64,000 bases of DNA, from assembly GCA_030549175.1 (NCBI GenBank), contig JAUKUA010000003.1:3472001-3536000 (forward strand), read 5' to 3'. Within the stretch, counting starts at the first letter, position 1, and each line of letters opens with the position of its first letter. Both the position numbers and the translations under genes were made by a program. Below are positions 31,983-42,587 of the stretch, in pieces. The notes beneath the pieces are model-generated. The model saw nothing but the letters and a program-made list of their open reading frames with translations, made no database searches and was not told the DNA's origin. The stretch comes from Lasiosphaeris hirsuta (Eukaryota; Ascomycota; Sordariomycetes; Sordariales; Lasiosphaeriaceae).

Positions 31983-32287
31983 TAGGAGAACTGCAAGCCC
32001 GAGTTGTCGAAGCTATGCACAACCGGGTTCTGCGTGCAAAGCCCCCGGAGGTCCTCGAGGGTTGCTAGGCGATAGCTGTAGGGGTCGGCGGGCTTGTCCG
32101 CAATGTAAAAGATATCGGCCGTAGCCCCGTAGCGAATCTCCAAGCCTCCAACTTGTCCGTCGCCAAACTGCACCCGTATTCGGGGAGTCCTGGCGGCATC
32201 AATTCTCGGAAGCACTGTTCCAGACATGCCGAGTTGACTAGATGAAGGCTGTGAGCAAGCTCCTACGGTAGGGGGCGAGTTCGGCAT
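31979..32287 (-). CDS. Hypothetical small ORF, doubtful
   Basis: 102 residues from ATG 32287, convergent with and overlapping by 4 nt the stop of the gene at 31590. The middle (RIRVQFGDGQVGGLEIRYG, then ADIFYIADKPADPYSYRLA) reads like folded protein, and codon third positions favour G/C in this frame. It may be a real small gene, the end of an unrecognised multi-exon gene, or a fragment. No family is recognised. Confidence 0.3.
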   Translation of the reverse strand: MPNSPPTVGACSQPSSSQLGMSGTVLPRIDAARTPRIRVQFGDGQVGGLEIRYGATADIFYIADKPADPYSYRLATLEDLRGLCTQNPVVHSFDNSGLQFSY

Positions 32288-34260
32288 CTTACGATATCAC
32301 TGCTACTGTGTGTCTTGTTTGTATGCAGATAAGCTTGCAAACTTTCTCGGCGCCTTTCAAGTGTGCAGAGGTGGATGTGTCTTACTGGTTACCGCATGCA
32401 GGGCTTCTGCAAGCCCATAGAATCTGGGGCAGTAACAAGACCATCAGCTTCAGAAACCCGGTGTTGTGTCAGTACGTTACTTGCCAAGGGGTTTTGCGGG
32501 CTCTCTCCGCTGCCTTCAACCCGCCATATCGTAGGTTGCTGAGGTTGTGCCATTTTGACCTGGTGAGAGGGCTCTCAGTGTGTGTGTGTGAAATCTAGTG
32601 TGATTGAAGTTTTGAGTTGTATGATGGAGCGGGTATAAGAGTAGAGACAGGAGCCAGAGCACATATTTATACTTTTTCAATCTCCCAAGGTCCGGTGTGA
32701 TATTGCCGCCGTAGGTACGCATGATACAGTTTAAGTTGCTAGCAGTCTGCAAAGCAAACATCTCGTCTTTACATCAAAGAACTCAGCCAGAACGAATTCC
32801 AGCGATGCTGTAACGTGGAGAGAAACAGCAGAGAGCTCGCGTTTTGGTGGCGAGACTATCCCAGTAAGCTGCTGATTGTCTATACTTACATTCCCTTGGT
32901 GGGCGGCTGGGTTGCAATGTAGATAGCTCAGATAGGTTAGTCTGTTGTGCGCAGTCCCTGCGCTCAATTGAGCACAGGGGGTGCGCTGTCATATAATGGC
33001 AGCGCGTCCTCTCGACTGATTGCCAACGGGCTATCCTTTACAATATTATCACACTACCATACAAATATGTCATGTCAGTGTTCATGTGAAGGACCACTAA
33101 CTAACGCTTATCCAAGCGGTCTTTCTGACCGTAGCAGAAAGGAAGGAGCTTACCCCACAGTTCTTTGTGGAAAAAGAATATAGAAGGAGGCGCGTGTCAT
33201 AACCTAGATAGGAATCAAGGGTCAGGTAATAGGAATGGAGCAGCTAATCGGAGGAACACAGAGCAATGTACCTAATCACGACTATGTTCTGCGTGTTACC
33301 AACTCTCTGTATAGAGTATGGCCAACGACAGAGTAGAGCGCTCCTAAGCTCTGTGCGCTCTGAGGGAGAGTAACAGAGTAGAAGGACCATAAGTATAAGT
33401 TGCCTATTCTTACCTCCTATCTAGATAGTTATAAGTAGCTAACATGTTAGACACCTTAGAGCGTGAGGACTCCTGCTCCTCACGCAAGCAATTATATTCT
33501 TGTGACGGCTGGCATGGCTGGCACACAAACTCCTCCACCCACCAGAAAGATAGCCATTCACTGTCAGTGTGGACCATTCACTGGAAGAACGAGTGGCCCG
33601 AGCTGCCCAGGACTCCAACAAAAGCCCGCAGTCCGGCCACCACTCGTTCTACTTCCTCTCTCTCCCCTTAGCTTGTTTTTCCACAATCTAGATCGGGGTA
33701 CTGCAGCCTCGTCCCCCTCATCCCACCTGGCCGTGACAATTCTGCTGTATCCCAAAGTACTACCAACTCTGGTGATAACAATCTGTTTGACAGAGTGTGA
33801 TAACCTATCTGAGAGACTTTCCGTCCCACGATCAATCCTTCCTTGCACCATAATCGAACTAGGCGTTCTGCCTTGCGATCTGTCATTTAACACAAGGTAC
33901 TTAGGTACATAGTGCACAGGTTGTAACAATAACTTAGGAAAATAAATTGAAAAGACTAAGATTTTATCCTTAGATGAATAGGGGCTTTAACTATCTTAAC
34001 TATATCTATCTTATATTTTCTGGGCTCCCGAGCTTCTATATTCGGTATACTTTCTACATAAGAGAAGGACTTATAGGAAAACTCGGGATCCCGTCCGCTC
34101 TCCCATAGGTAAGCTCGTGAGGGCCAGACTAGTAGCTAGCTCGTAGCTCAGTGACGACCAGTAAATCCTTGGTGATTGTATGTTTTTTTACCCGGCATTT
34201 CCTTTCGTTTGTGGCAGCAACATCATTTTAATCAACTAAATAAGCATTTTAAGCATGTTT
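32288..34260. other. AT-rich repeat-like region
   Basis: About 2 kb with no intact gene. The segment 33200-34100 is rich in TA and contains inverted repeats, including an 8-bp stem GCGTGAGG/CCTCACGC (33460-33484). It includes the possible solo LTR listed separately. Confidence 0.5.
33445..33928. mobile_element. Possible solo LTR of a retrotransposon
   Basis: A 484-bp segment that begins TGTTA and ends TAACA, the inverted 5-bp termini expected of an LTR. Near the left end it carries the perfect hairpin GCGTGAGG-n9-CCTCACGC. No perfect target-site duplication is seen (TAACA on the left, ATAAC on the right), and no internal coding part is present, so a decayed solo LTR is only a proposal. Confidence 0.3.
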
Positions 34261-34848
34261 TTACGCGTTTGTCCCACTCCTCAAAATCCGCTCCATTATC
34301 CGCTCCCGGCACTCGGGGCTTCCGGTGGAATCGACAACAATAATATCAGCGTCGCCGTCTTCATCAGGCCGACACAGATTCTCCATCCATCTCTGGAAAA
34401 GCGCAATGGGATCTTCGAGTGCGCCGACGGCATCGGATGGGGGGCAGTGGACGCCCGCTCGCTGGCTCCTCAGCGGGACCCGTTTGTGCAGCCGCTCATC
34501 CAGCACGCCAATGTCGTCGACCCTGCCCTCAATGTACCAGTACTCGTATCCGTGAATCTCTGCAAGCCTCATGCCAGACCCCAGTGTTTCTTTGTAGTTG
34601 CAGGTGCTGTCCAAGATGACGCTCCATCCCTGCTTCATCAGGGCCTCGACGAGCGCCCAGCCGAGGCGGTAGGCCGATTTTGCTGCCTGCTCAAAGGCTA
34701 TGTTGTCGTCCTTGAGAAGCATCGATTTGATTATGTCGTGGTCGATTATGACGGCGCCGATTGATTGCCTCACCAACCCCGCAATCGTGCTCTTTCCCGA
34801 GCCGGGCGCGCCCGACACTTGTATCAAAAACTTGTGCCGATCCGACAT
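34261..34848 (-). CDS. P-loop kinase-like AAA_33 family ATPase
   Basis: 195 residues from ATG 34848. The frame extends a little upstream, but without an ATG. The Walker A motif GAPGSGKST sits near residue 13-21 directly after an FLIQV beta-strand. IIDHDIIKS then gives the aspartate typical of small-molecule kinases of the AAA_33 type, and GWSVILDSTCNY is the Walker B-like strand with its Asp. The C-terminus includes a second strand, IIVVDSTG. Related proteins phosphorylate small molecules or nucleic-acid ends; the substrate here is unknown. Single exon, cytosolic, no targeting signal. It stands alone next to the decayed region and diverges from the MFS gene. Confidence 0.8.
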   Translation of the reverse strand: MSDRHKFLIQVSGAPGSGKSTIAGLVRQSIGAVIIDHDIIKSMLLKDDNIAFEQAAKSAYRLGWALVEALMKQGWSVILDSTCNYKETLGSGMRLAEIHGYEYWYIEGRVDDIGVLDERLHKRVPLRSQRAGVHCPPSDAVGALEDPIALFQRWMENLCRPDEDGDADIIVVDSTGSPECRERIMERILRSGTNA

Positions 34849-35688
34849 GTCGTTGAGATTACATGTCACGGTGACAGCCTTCAAAGCGAGGGCGGGTTGG
34901 GTTCACATAGGTACATCACCCACCGCTTTCATGTTAGCACTCGGAACAAATGTCGAAATCACCACAATACGCGACCGAGTCGTCTGCGAACAAACATACC
35001 TTGGGTATACTGCTCTCCCTGTGCGATAAAGTGGGGGAGCCTCGTTTCTAGTTTAACAATAACAACTTCATCCAAATGAAAAACTAACGACTACCGCTGG
35101 TTGGTCCAAGGCCTGGGAAGGATTCCCCAGCGTCGCTGCTCGCATAACTAGAGTCCGAGACTACAGGCCTAACAACATTCGACGCGACAGCGTAATATTC
35201 TTGCGTGCTGCTACTAAACAGGTGCTAAAAGCAGCCTAGGGCCATGCCTGTTAGTTCTTTCATTAGTAGGTGGAGACATATTACGACTCGGACTAATAGC
35301 CGACCACGACACCCATTCAAAACACCACCACGCTTCATTTATCTTTCTCCAAGGCCCTGCATTTGCATAATCCAAACAACCTCCAATAGTGTTCCATGCA
35401 TGTTCCGACCCACTGCGGGGGGGGGGGGGGGGTGTGTGTATATTCAAGTTGGTTGTTTCTTTAATCTCATCTCTCGGGAGTGGCTGCTCTTGGCCATTTA
35501 GCCAAGGTGAAGAGGGGTGGTGGGGGGGGTTTTACGGCACATGGCTCCGGGTTGCCAAGCCAAAGGTAAACTATGCTTCAAAAAGACTTCAGTACCCGTT
35601 AATTCCTGGGTGACAAGGGCAACCTTCTTTTGTTTCCTCGAACGGTGCTCGCGCGCCTTCGTATAGGCCGACCTGGCAGGATAACAAC
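34849..35688. promoter_or_regulatory. Divergent intergenic region with G16 run
   Basis: 840 bp between the kinase-like gene and the MFS gene, so it holds both promoters. It includes a G16 run at 35417-35432 and a G-rich stretch at about 35517-35530. Confidence 0.5.
35417..35432. repeat. G16 tract
   Basis: 16 consecutive G in the intergenic region before the MFS gene, followed by a short GT repeat. Confidence 0.85.
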
Positions 35689-37299
35689 ATGTCAGACCCG
35701 CTCCTTGTCCCGCGCAGCCGGCTCCTTGTCGAGAAGCGAGTCATCACCATCTGCTTCTTCATCGCCCTCGGCCAGTTTCAGTATGGCTACGACTCGGCTG
35801 CCATCGCCGGCTTCCAAAGCATGCCCGGCTTCCTCGAGGTCTTTGGCTACGTCGATCCCACCAACCCTATTGGACTGAACATCAGCACCGACGTCCAGCG
35901 GCTCATCCAGTCCCTCATGAACGTGGGCGGCTTTCTTTCCGCCATTGTCATGTACACTATGGGTGCGCGCCTCTCCCGCCGTGTCGGACTTTGGCTCGGT
36001 TGTCTGCTTGCCTTTGTCTCCATTTCTATCATGATTGGTGTTACATCACTGGGGGGGCTGTACACTGGTCGCTTGTTATTGGGAATGTCGAATGGCTTCT
36101 TCGTGCCATATAGCGTCACGTACATGACGGAGGCGGCTCCTTCTCTGCTTCGCGGCTCCATTGTGGGCATGAGCACATTCCAAACCTCTCTCGGCGCACT
36201 CTTTGGGATTCTGGTCGACAACTATACAAAGTCAATCGGCGGCAACGCATCATGGCAGATCCCGCTCGCCGTCATGTATTTCGTCCCGACGTTTATGGCC
36301 GTCTTCCTCATTTTCTTGCCCGATACCCCGCGGTACTACATCGGAAAAGGCCAGGACGAGAATGCCCTGTGGGCGATTCGGAAGCTGCGTGGCATCTCAG
36401 ACGACGCGCTGCTGCGCGCCGAGGTCGAAGACATCAAGAACGCCTATCTGCTCGAGGAGGAGCTGCACTCGGGCGTACATCTGCGCGACATGTTCCGCGG
36501 CCCGGACCTCAGGCGGACTCTCCTTTGCTACGGCACCACAATTGGCGGGACGGCAACGGGCGTTACGTTCATGGCAGGGTTCTCCGTGTACCTGTTCGTA
36601 CAGGCTAGGGTCGGTTCACCTTTTGTGTGGGTGATGATCTCGCTTGCCATTGCACTCACAGGCAACATGCTCGCGTTCCCAGCGATGCGCACTTTTGGGC
36701 GCCGCGAGCTCCTGATTTGGTGCTCGCTGGTTTCATCGGCCATGATGTTTGGCATGGCAATCGTCTACACCATCTCTCCGGGCTCTCCGGGCGCGAGCAA
36801 GGCGCTCGTTGCGCTGAGCATTGTTTTTACCTGGATATACGGTGTGGGACAGGGTCCGGTGATGTGGGCGTTGTCGGTTGAGATTCCGTCCCAGCGGTTA
36901 CGGTCGCAGACAGTTGGGACCGCGTCAGGTCTCAACTTCATTGTCGGCTGGCTGACGGCCTTCTTCACGCCATATTTCATCAACCCGGACAAGCTGAACT
37001 GGGGACCGAGGTATGGCTATATCTGGGGTGCGAGCAACTTGGTCTTGGCCATATATACGTTTTTCTTCGTCCCCGAGACGAAGGGAAGGAGCTTGGAGCA
37101 ATTGGATGAACTGTTCGAGAAGGGAGTTAGCGCGCGGAAATTCTCAGCCTTCACCGTGGAGCGGCAGCTTGTTGATGGTGCCGTCGGGGGGGATCGTCCT
37201 GGAGCGCCGCATCCGAGGTCAGACGACGACGAATCGGTCGTGGTGCAGGTCGAGGTCGAGGACCCTGAAAAGCAAGGAAATCGACCAAGAGTTAGGTAA
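35689..37299 (+). CDS. MFS sugar-porter-type transporter
   Basis: An intronless ORF of 536 residues with about twelve hydrophobic helices. Sugar-porter signatures of the major facilitator superfamily are visible: FQYGYDSAAIAGFQSMPGF in helix 1, the degenerate loop motif ARLSRRVG after helix 2, GRLLLGMSNGFFVPYSVTY in helix 4, FLPDTPRYYIGKG at the end of helix 6, and VPETKGRSLEQLDELFE after helix 12. These place it among fungal hexose/oligosaccharide or related carboxylate transporters of the plasma membrane. The C-terminal tail (about residues 485-536) is hydrophilic. The substrate cannot be read. It lies next to a Baeyer-Villiger monooxygenase and a cyclase-family hydrolase and may import or export a substrate of theirs (inference). 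Confidence 0.92.
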   Translation: MSDPLLVPRSRLLVEKRVITICFFIALGQFQYGYDSAAIAGFQSMPGFLEVFGYVDPTNPIGLNISTDVQRLIQSLMNVGGFLSAIVMYTMGARLSRRVGLWLGCLLAFVSISIMIGVTSLGGLYTGRLLLGMSNGFFVPYSVTYMTEAAPSLLRGSIVGMSTFQTSLGALFGILVDNYTKSIGGNASWQIPLAVMYFVPTFMAVFLIFLPDTPRYYIGKGQDENALWAIRKLRGISDDALLRAEVEDIKNAYLLEEELHSGVHLRDMFRGPDLRRTLLCYGTTIGGTATGVTFMAGFSVYLFVQARVGSPFVWVMISLAIALTGNMLAFPAMRTFGRRELLIWCSLVSSAMMFGMAIVYTISPGSPGASKALVALSIVFTWIYGVGQGPVMWALSVEIPSQRLRSQTVGTASGLNFIVGWLTAFFTPYFINPDKLNWGPRYGYIWGASNLVLAIYTFFFVPETKGRSLEQLDELFEKGVSARKFSAFTVERQLVDGAVGGDRPGAPHPRSDDDESVVVQVEVEDPEKQGNRPRVR

Positions 37300-37738
37300 G
37301 CAGGATGGCTATAGGGTGTATAAAATGGTTGGTAGGAAGGCGTGGATGGACAATGAAGGTGGGTGAGTTTAGGGGGAACCATTGCGCGCACCATTTGTGG
37401 TTGGCGATTTTATGCAGCTGTGATTCATTTGTGTGCATTGATGTAGAGGTTGTATATTTACCGCATGGGAGGTGTACCTAGCTAGGTATCGCGGGCGGAA
37501 AAGAAAAAGGAAAGGGCCCCCACTTTTCATTACTGCAGTCAGGTTCCCCAACTCCAACCCAAATTCGTGTCATCTCTTTCCTCTCTTTCCTCTCTTTCCT
37601 CTCAATCTTTCCGTCTCCCGCCCATCGCAGCAAAAACATGATCACGCATTATTGGACGGCTTCGTTGATTGCTCTCTTATTGCTGACTACCTACTTGACA
37701 AACGATAACCCGACGTGTGTGCGGTTCGCAATACACGA
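37300..37738. other. Convergent intergenic region with CT-rich repeat
   Basis: About 440 bp between convergent genes. A short tandem polypyrimidine repeat (unit about CTCTTTCCT, four copies) lies at 37570-37602. No gene. Confidence 0.6.
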
Positions 37739-39768
37739 CTACGCGGCCGTCGCAATCTCGAAGCCCTTGAGGGACCCTTCGGATCGATAGTCGTCGAGAA
37801 ACTTCTCATACGCGGCCATGCCGCTGCTCCAGATCCCCGATCTTGCCTTCTTTATCATCTCCTCCTGGCTCGTTGGCATTTGCGCAAAGGCGCCTTCGCC
37901 ATTCAGGTAGCCCGGCGTGCAGCCTGCAATGCTCGCGAAGAACGCAGCGTGCTGCATAATCACCCCAGCCCATCCCTCTTCGCCCTCACTTGTAACGTCG
38001 ATGACAGCATGCGAGCGTTCGCTGGCCTTCTCCTCCGCCTTGGAGATGATGTGTACTATGTGCTCAATCCAAACCTCGAGGCTTTGGGTGAAGTTGGCCG
38101 ACGAGCACGACTGTGTCGGGCTGAGGAAGAACATGTTGGGAAAGCCGCTGGTCGCCACGCCATGCAATGTCGAGGCGCCTTGAGTCTTCCACTTCTCGCC
38201 CAGGGACCTGCCACCCCGGCCGCGGATTTCAACTTGGAGTTGAGCCTCTGGGTTTCCGTCGCCTTCGACAGGGCCCCGGTAGCCCGTGCTGAGAACCAGG
38301 ACGTCGATAGGGTACTCCTTGTCCCCGACTACCAAGCCTTGCTCGGTCGCTGAGTCAATGCCCTTACCAGCCGTGTCAACAAGGTGCACGTTGGGCAGAT
38401 TGAACGTTGGCAGATACTCGTCGTTGAATGTCGGCCGCTTGCACCACGTCGGATACCACGCCTTGAGCTGGGCTGCCGTCTCTGGATCCTTGACTATCTG
38501 GTCAACCCGGGCGCGTCCAGACTCGGAATGTGGCAGGTCAAGCCGGTACAGCTTGGCGACATGCTCGCCAATCTTTTCTGGTGTCGGCTCGATAAAACCC
38601 CATTTCGGGCAGCCGACGATCGCGCTGAATGCAGGCATCTCGGTCCAGGCGTCGTTTACCATGTTTTCCTGCCCTTTTATCGGGGCATTGGTCAAATATG
38701 AGTTGAGGTTGGCCATGCGCTCGCGCTGCCAGCCCTTCTTGTATGCAATCTTTGTTTTCCTACATGATCGATAAGCATCTCCCACAAGCCTCCTGAAAGT
38801 ATCATGACTTACCATTCCTCGGGGTCTGTTGGCCGTTGCGCACGATAGTGTACTGCGGACGGCGTCCGCTGAAAGACGTACAACTCTTTTGCCCACTTAG
38901 CAAGCTGCGGAGTAGCCTGGATCGCAGTCGCACCCGTGCCCATGATGCCTACTCGCTTTCCCTCCAGCCCGGTGAGGCGCGACTCTTGGGGCGATCCACC
39001 GGTGACACTGTAATCCCAGCGGGCTGTATGGAACATGGGTCCTGTGAAGGAGGCAAGCCCGGGAATATTCGGGGCGTGCGGCCGTACTAACACCCCGGAT
39101 GCAGTGAGAAAGTATTCGGCCTGGACCCGAAGGGCTCGGCTCGGCTCGCCTGGCCCACGACTTTCAACAATTTGAATGTTCCACAGGCTCGTCGCGTCAT
39201 CCCAGTGTGCACTCTTCACTGCGGCCCGAAAGAATCCTTTATCGTGTAGGTTCCACTGCGTCGCGATCCGGCCTGCATGCTCGAGAAGTTCAGGGCCTGA
39301 GGCGTACTTGGACTTGGGCATGTACCCGGTCTCTTCCAGCAACGGCATATATGTGTAGCTCTCGACGTCGCAGTGCAGACCTGGGTATCGGTTCGACCAC
39401 CATGTGCCACCAAAGCCGCCGACCTTGTCGATAATCCTGAGGTCATTTGGCCCGCTCGCAACACCGGCTTCTATGAGGCGCACCGCCAAAAGCATGCCGC
39501 CAAAGCCAGCACCGAGAACGAGGAACTTGTACCGCCCTCCATCCTTGACCGGTGAGTCTTGGGCGTTCAGAGCTGCGTGGTCAACCCAAGGGTCCTCTGC
39601 CAAGGTCCGTAGGCGCTCGGCCTCGGCGTCCTGAAGCTCAAAAAACTGCGCCGAGCCGTCTGCTCGAAAGCGTTTGGCCGCTTCTTCGGTGTACTTCTGC
39701 GATAGTTCGTAGAGCTTCAGATCCTCGGCACTTGGGGTTGTAGTCGCCCTGTCGGTTGTTGAAGCCAT
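37739..39768 (-). CDS. Baeyer-Villiger type flavin monooxygenase
   Basis: Two exons, 39768-38813 and 38759-37739 (658 residues), with a 53-nt intron (GTAAGT donor). It has the class B flavoprotein layout. The FAD-binding Rossmann motif GAGFGG is at 86-91, followed by GGFGGTWWSNRYPG. The Baeyer-Villiger fingerprint appears as FTGPMFHTARWDY (about 241-252), the NADPH Rossmann motif as MGTGATAIQ (about 276), and a conserved late block as VLVLSTGYRG. The N-terminus lacks a signal peptide. The family inserts oxygen next to a ketone to give an ester or lactone, using NADPH and O2. The long N-terminal extension (about 75 residues) before the FAD motif is typical of the cyclopentadecanone/steroid-type subgroup, though the substrate is unknown. 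Confidence 0.92.
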
Positions 39769-40825
39769 TGTGATAGTGCCCGGTGTATGATCAGGGATTG
39801 TGTTGTGGGCACAAGAGTTGCCGCCGCCCGATAGGAATGGAGTATGGGCTCGCGGGCTTTTAGGCTCTTATACTTGTGGCCATGCGCAGCCTGCGGGGAC
39901 CTCCTCCATTACAACTGCAACACGGTGGATCCTTGGCACTTCGATAGGATGGCTGGTTGGAAGCAACTTGGGTTCGACCCCACGTAGCATGAACCACTCG
40001 TGTCACTGTCCGAGCCCAAAAGCGAGTCGGTCGTATTCCGTATTCGCATCCGCATAACATCCAGCGCAATATAGGCGTGGGCTGACAGGAGCGTGATGAA
40101 ACCCCGGTCGCGCGCCAATCGACCAGCTTTGGGCGGAGGGGGACCTTGGCGGCCAGTGAATCGGTTGGCCATGAGGTTTCGCTTCAGGATATGGTCCGGA
40201 TACGTCAAGGGGGATCCAGTGTTGGCGGTGAGGGTGGCAGACAGACGATAGGAGAGTTGTGCTCCGTCATATGTGGGACGCACGGGGGGCTAATGGCATG
40301 AAGCAAAGGTCCACCATCAAAAGAGCCTAGGTAACGAACGAGAAAGCCAGACGAGTTGCAGCATCCCTGCCGTGGAACTACTTGTGGTGTTCACAGTTGT
40401 AACCCCGCGTGGCTGGGAATCAACAGTCACCCACGTTGTAAATTACGCGGCCCGAGAGGGGGGGGGGGGGGGAGAGAGACACGTTCGGGCACATCGCTCA
40501 TTCAGTATCATCCGAGCTTCCCCTATTGTCGGGTCGTGTAAGCGAATGAGTAAAAACATTGTAAAGAATTGGTAAATTGAATGGTCAACTCGCCTAAGGT
40601 AGACCGGGCTTCTCGCATCAGCATCTGTAATGGTTGGACCATTGGTTGAAGGCGCTGAGGTGGGAGGGGGTGGGCGTGCCCACACCAATCCACCTCTCCG
40701 GGTTGTGTGCAAAGATGCTTGCGGGGTAAACATGACATAAGATAGACATTCGCCCCTGCTCAACAGGCAATTGCCTCTGAGCCCCCTACTACACCTCTCG
40801 TGAGAACTTGTTGTTTTATCCTATC
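39769..40825. promoter_or_regulatory. Divergent promoter region, monooxygenase / cyclase
   Basis: About 1.06 kb between divergent starts. On the minus strand a TATAAG string lies at about 39868-39873, some 100 bp upstream of the monooxygenase ATG. A G15 run is at 40458-40472. Shared control of the two genes is plausible but not shown. Confidence 0.45.
40458..40472. repeat. G15 tract
   Basis: 15 consecutive G in the divergent region between the monooxygenase and cyclase genes, followed by AGAGAGA. Confidence 0.85.
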
Positions 40826-41827
40826 ATGGACCCCACCTCAGCTCCCGACTTTGACGACCTTCCCAAGGTGGAAGGGCAGCCACAAGGTTGCGCGTGGGGG
40901 CTATTTGACAAGGACGGGGAGAAGGACGTCTACGGGACGCTGAACTTTCTGACTCCACGAGTTGTGGCCGCCGCCGCAGCGGAAGTGAAGGATGGCATCT
41001 CCATCTCACTCAAGTGAGTTCATACATGCCACAAGGCCCGTACCTATCGCCGAGCGACGCGGCACGCTGACCAACAACCAACTTGCAGCTGGCCACTCAA
41101 CGGCATCAAGTTCCCCTTTCCCCACCGCAAGGCCCCTGTTCACCGCGCCTCCACCCTTCGCGATGTGGGCATGGAGCTCTCCGGGTGGGACGACGAGCTC
41201 GAGATCAACACGCAGTTCAGCAGCCAGTGGGACAGTCTGTGCCGTAAGTGCACCCAACCACAGCCTGGAAAAGGGCCATCGACTAACATTGATCCTCAGA
41301 CGTAACGCATAGCACAACAGGCGAGACCTACAACGGCGCCGTGCCTACCAAGGAGGGTCTGGAGATTGCCTCGACAGAGGGCAACCCGCTGCCAAGCATT
41401 GAACAGTGGCATAAGCGGGGCGGCATCGTCGGGCGGGGTGTGCTGATCGACTTCAAGCGGTATGTCGACGAGACTGCAGTGGCGGGGGCCGAGCAGTACC
41501 ACCCGCTTGACGGACACCGCATCACGCCAGCCGAGATCGAAGCTGTGGCGAAGCACCAAAGGGTGGAGTTCAAGCTGGGCGACATTTTGATTGTGAGGAC
41601 TGGGTATACCGAGATCCTCGAGGCGCCGACGCCAGACGACTTTGCCAAGTTTGCAGCCGTGACGCTGTCGGGCGTGCACGGGACGGAGGAGACGGCGCGG
41701 TGGGTGTGGAACCACCGGTTTGCAGCCGTCGCGGGCGATGCGCACGCGTTTGAGGCGCTGCCGCCGGTGAAGCCGAATGGCTCTCCGGGAGAGGCTTTTG
41801 AGCTAGGTGAGTCTACCTCGTCTAAAT

Positions 41828-41859
<32 letters not shown>

Positions 41860-42081
41860 TATTCTGAGATGAGTGAACTGGTACTGACAAGCAGCGACAC
41901 GGCAGTTTTGCACCCCTATTTTCTCAACATGTTTGGTATGCCAATCGGAGAGCTCTGGGATCTCAAGGCCTTGGGTGAGTACTGCAAAAAGGCGGGGAAG
42001 TACAGCTTTTTGTTGACTTCAATGCCCCTGAATCACCCAGGCCTTGTTGCGTCACCGCCCAATGCAGTGGCCATATTTTGA
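40826..42081 (+). CDS. Cyclase-family (kynurenine formamidase-like) hydrolase
   Basis: Four exons: 40826-41013, 41089-41243, 41300-41806 and 41906-42081 (341 residues). Donors are GTGAGT, GTAAGT and GTGAGT. The protein matches the putative cyclase family (PF04199 type), with DGISISLNWPLN, GVLIDFKRY, FKLGDILIVRTGYTE, VTLSGVHGTEETARWVWNH, the C-terminal LWDLKALGEYCKK and the ending NAVAIF. Bacterial relatives use Zn2+ bound by a HxGTHxD motif to hydrolyse N-formylkynurenine. Here that place is taken by TQFSSQWDSLCHV, a variant seen in the fungal branch, so catalysis may differ. Intron 3 (99 nt) holds a TA microsatellite and a T10 run. It is divergent from the monooxygenase. Confidence 0.85.
41829..41861. 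repeat. TA microsatellite and T-run inside a cyclase intron
   Basis: About ten TA units followed by about ten T, wholly within the third intron of the cyclase-family gene. Confidence 0.85.
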
Positions 42082-42587
42082 GCGGATTTGTGGGAATGAA
42101 AAGTGTTATCGTGCCAGCTGGTACATAGCCACTGCTAGTCGCGCCCGGGTCTTCCCAGTTACAGCTGGAGAGGGGTAGGGGTCAGAAAGTGGACAGACAG
42201 ACACTGCACGGACAAACAATGTCCATGCCCAAAATCACTCTGGCGTTCAATTACTTCACGATCAGCATTCCAAATCCAAAACTCAGCAATTCACCTCTGT
42301 TCGTCGGTCTAAAATACTGGACACGTTGATGCCTAAATGACAGCCATTCTTTCCCATGCACGTGCAGCCGTCAATGGCTAGCCAATTGGCCAAACGGCGT
42401 GATGTAATGCCTCCTGCGCGATGCGCGCGCCAAAGTCGTTGGCGATTCAATGGCGAGGCTCTATCCTCTATCGCCCACACCCTCTCCAGCGGCGACATGA
42501 GCTCTAATTACGAGAGCGTTACAAAATTTTGCGACTTCAAGTAGGTCTTGATCACGCCTCAGCCCGACACTAACGTTTCTGTAAACT
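42082..42587. other. Intergenic region after cyclase gene
   Basis: About 500 bp with only short open frames; nothing recognised. Confidence 0.5.

Noticed and set aside
42000..42045. A possible extra intron near the end of the cyclase (GTGAGT … CCCAG)
   Set aside because: The unspliced reading matches the conserved cyclase C-terminus (LKALGEYCKKAGKYSFLLTS … NAVAIF), so the GTGAGT is coding.
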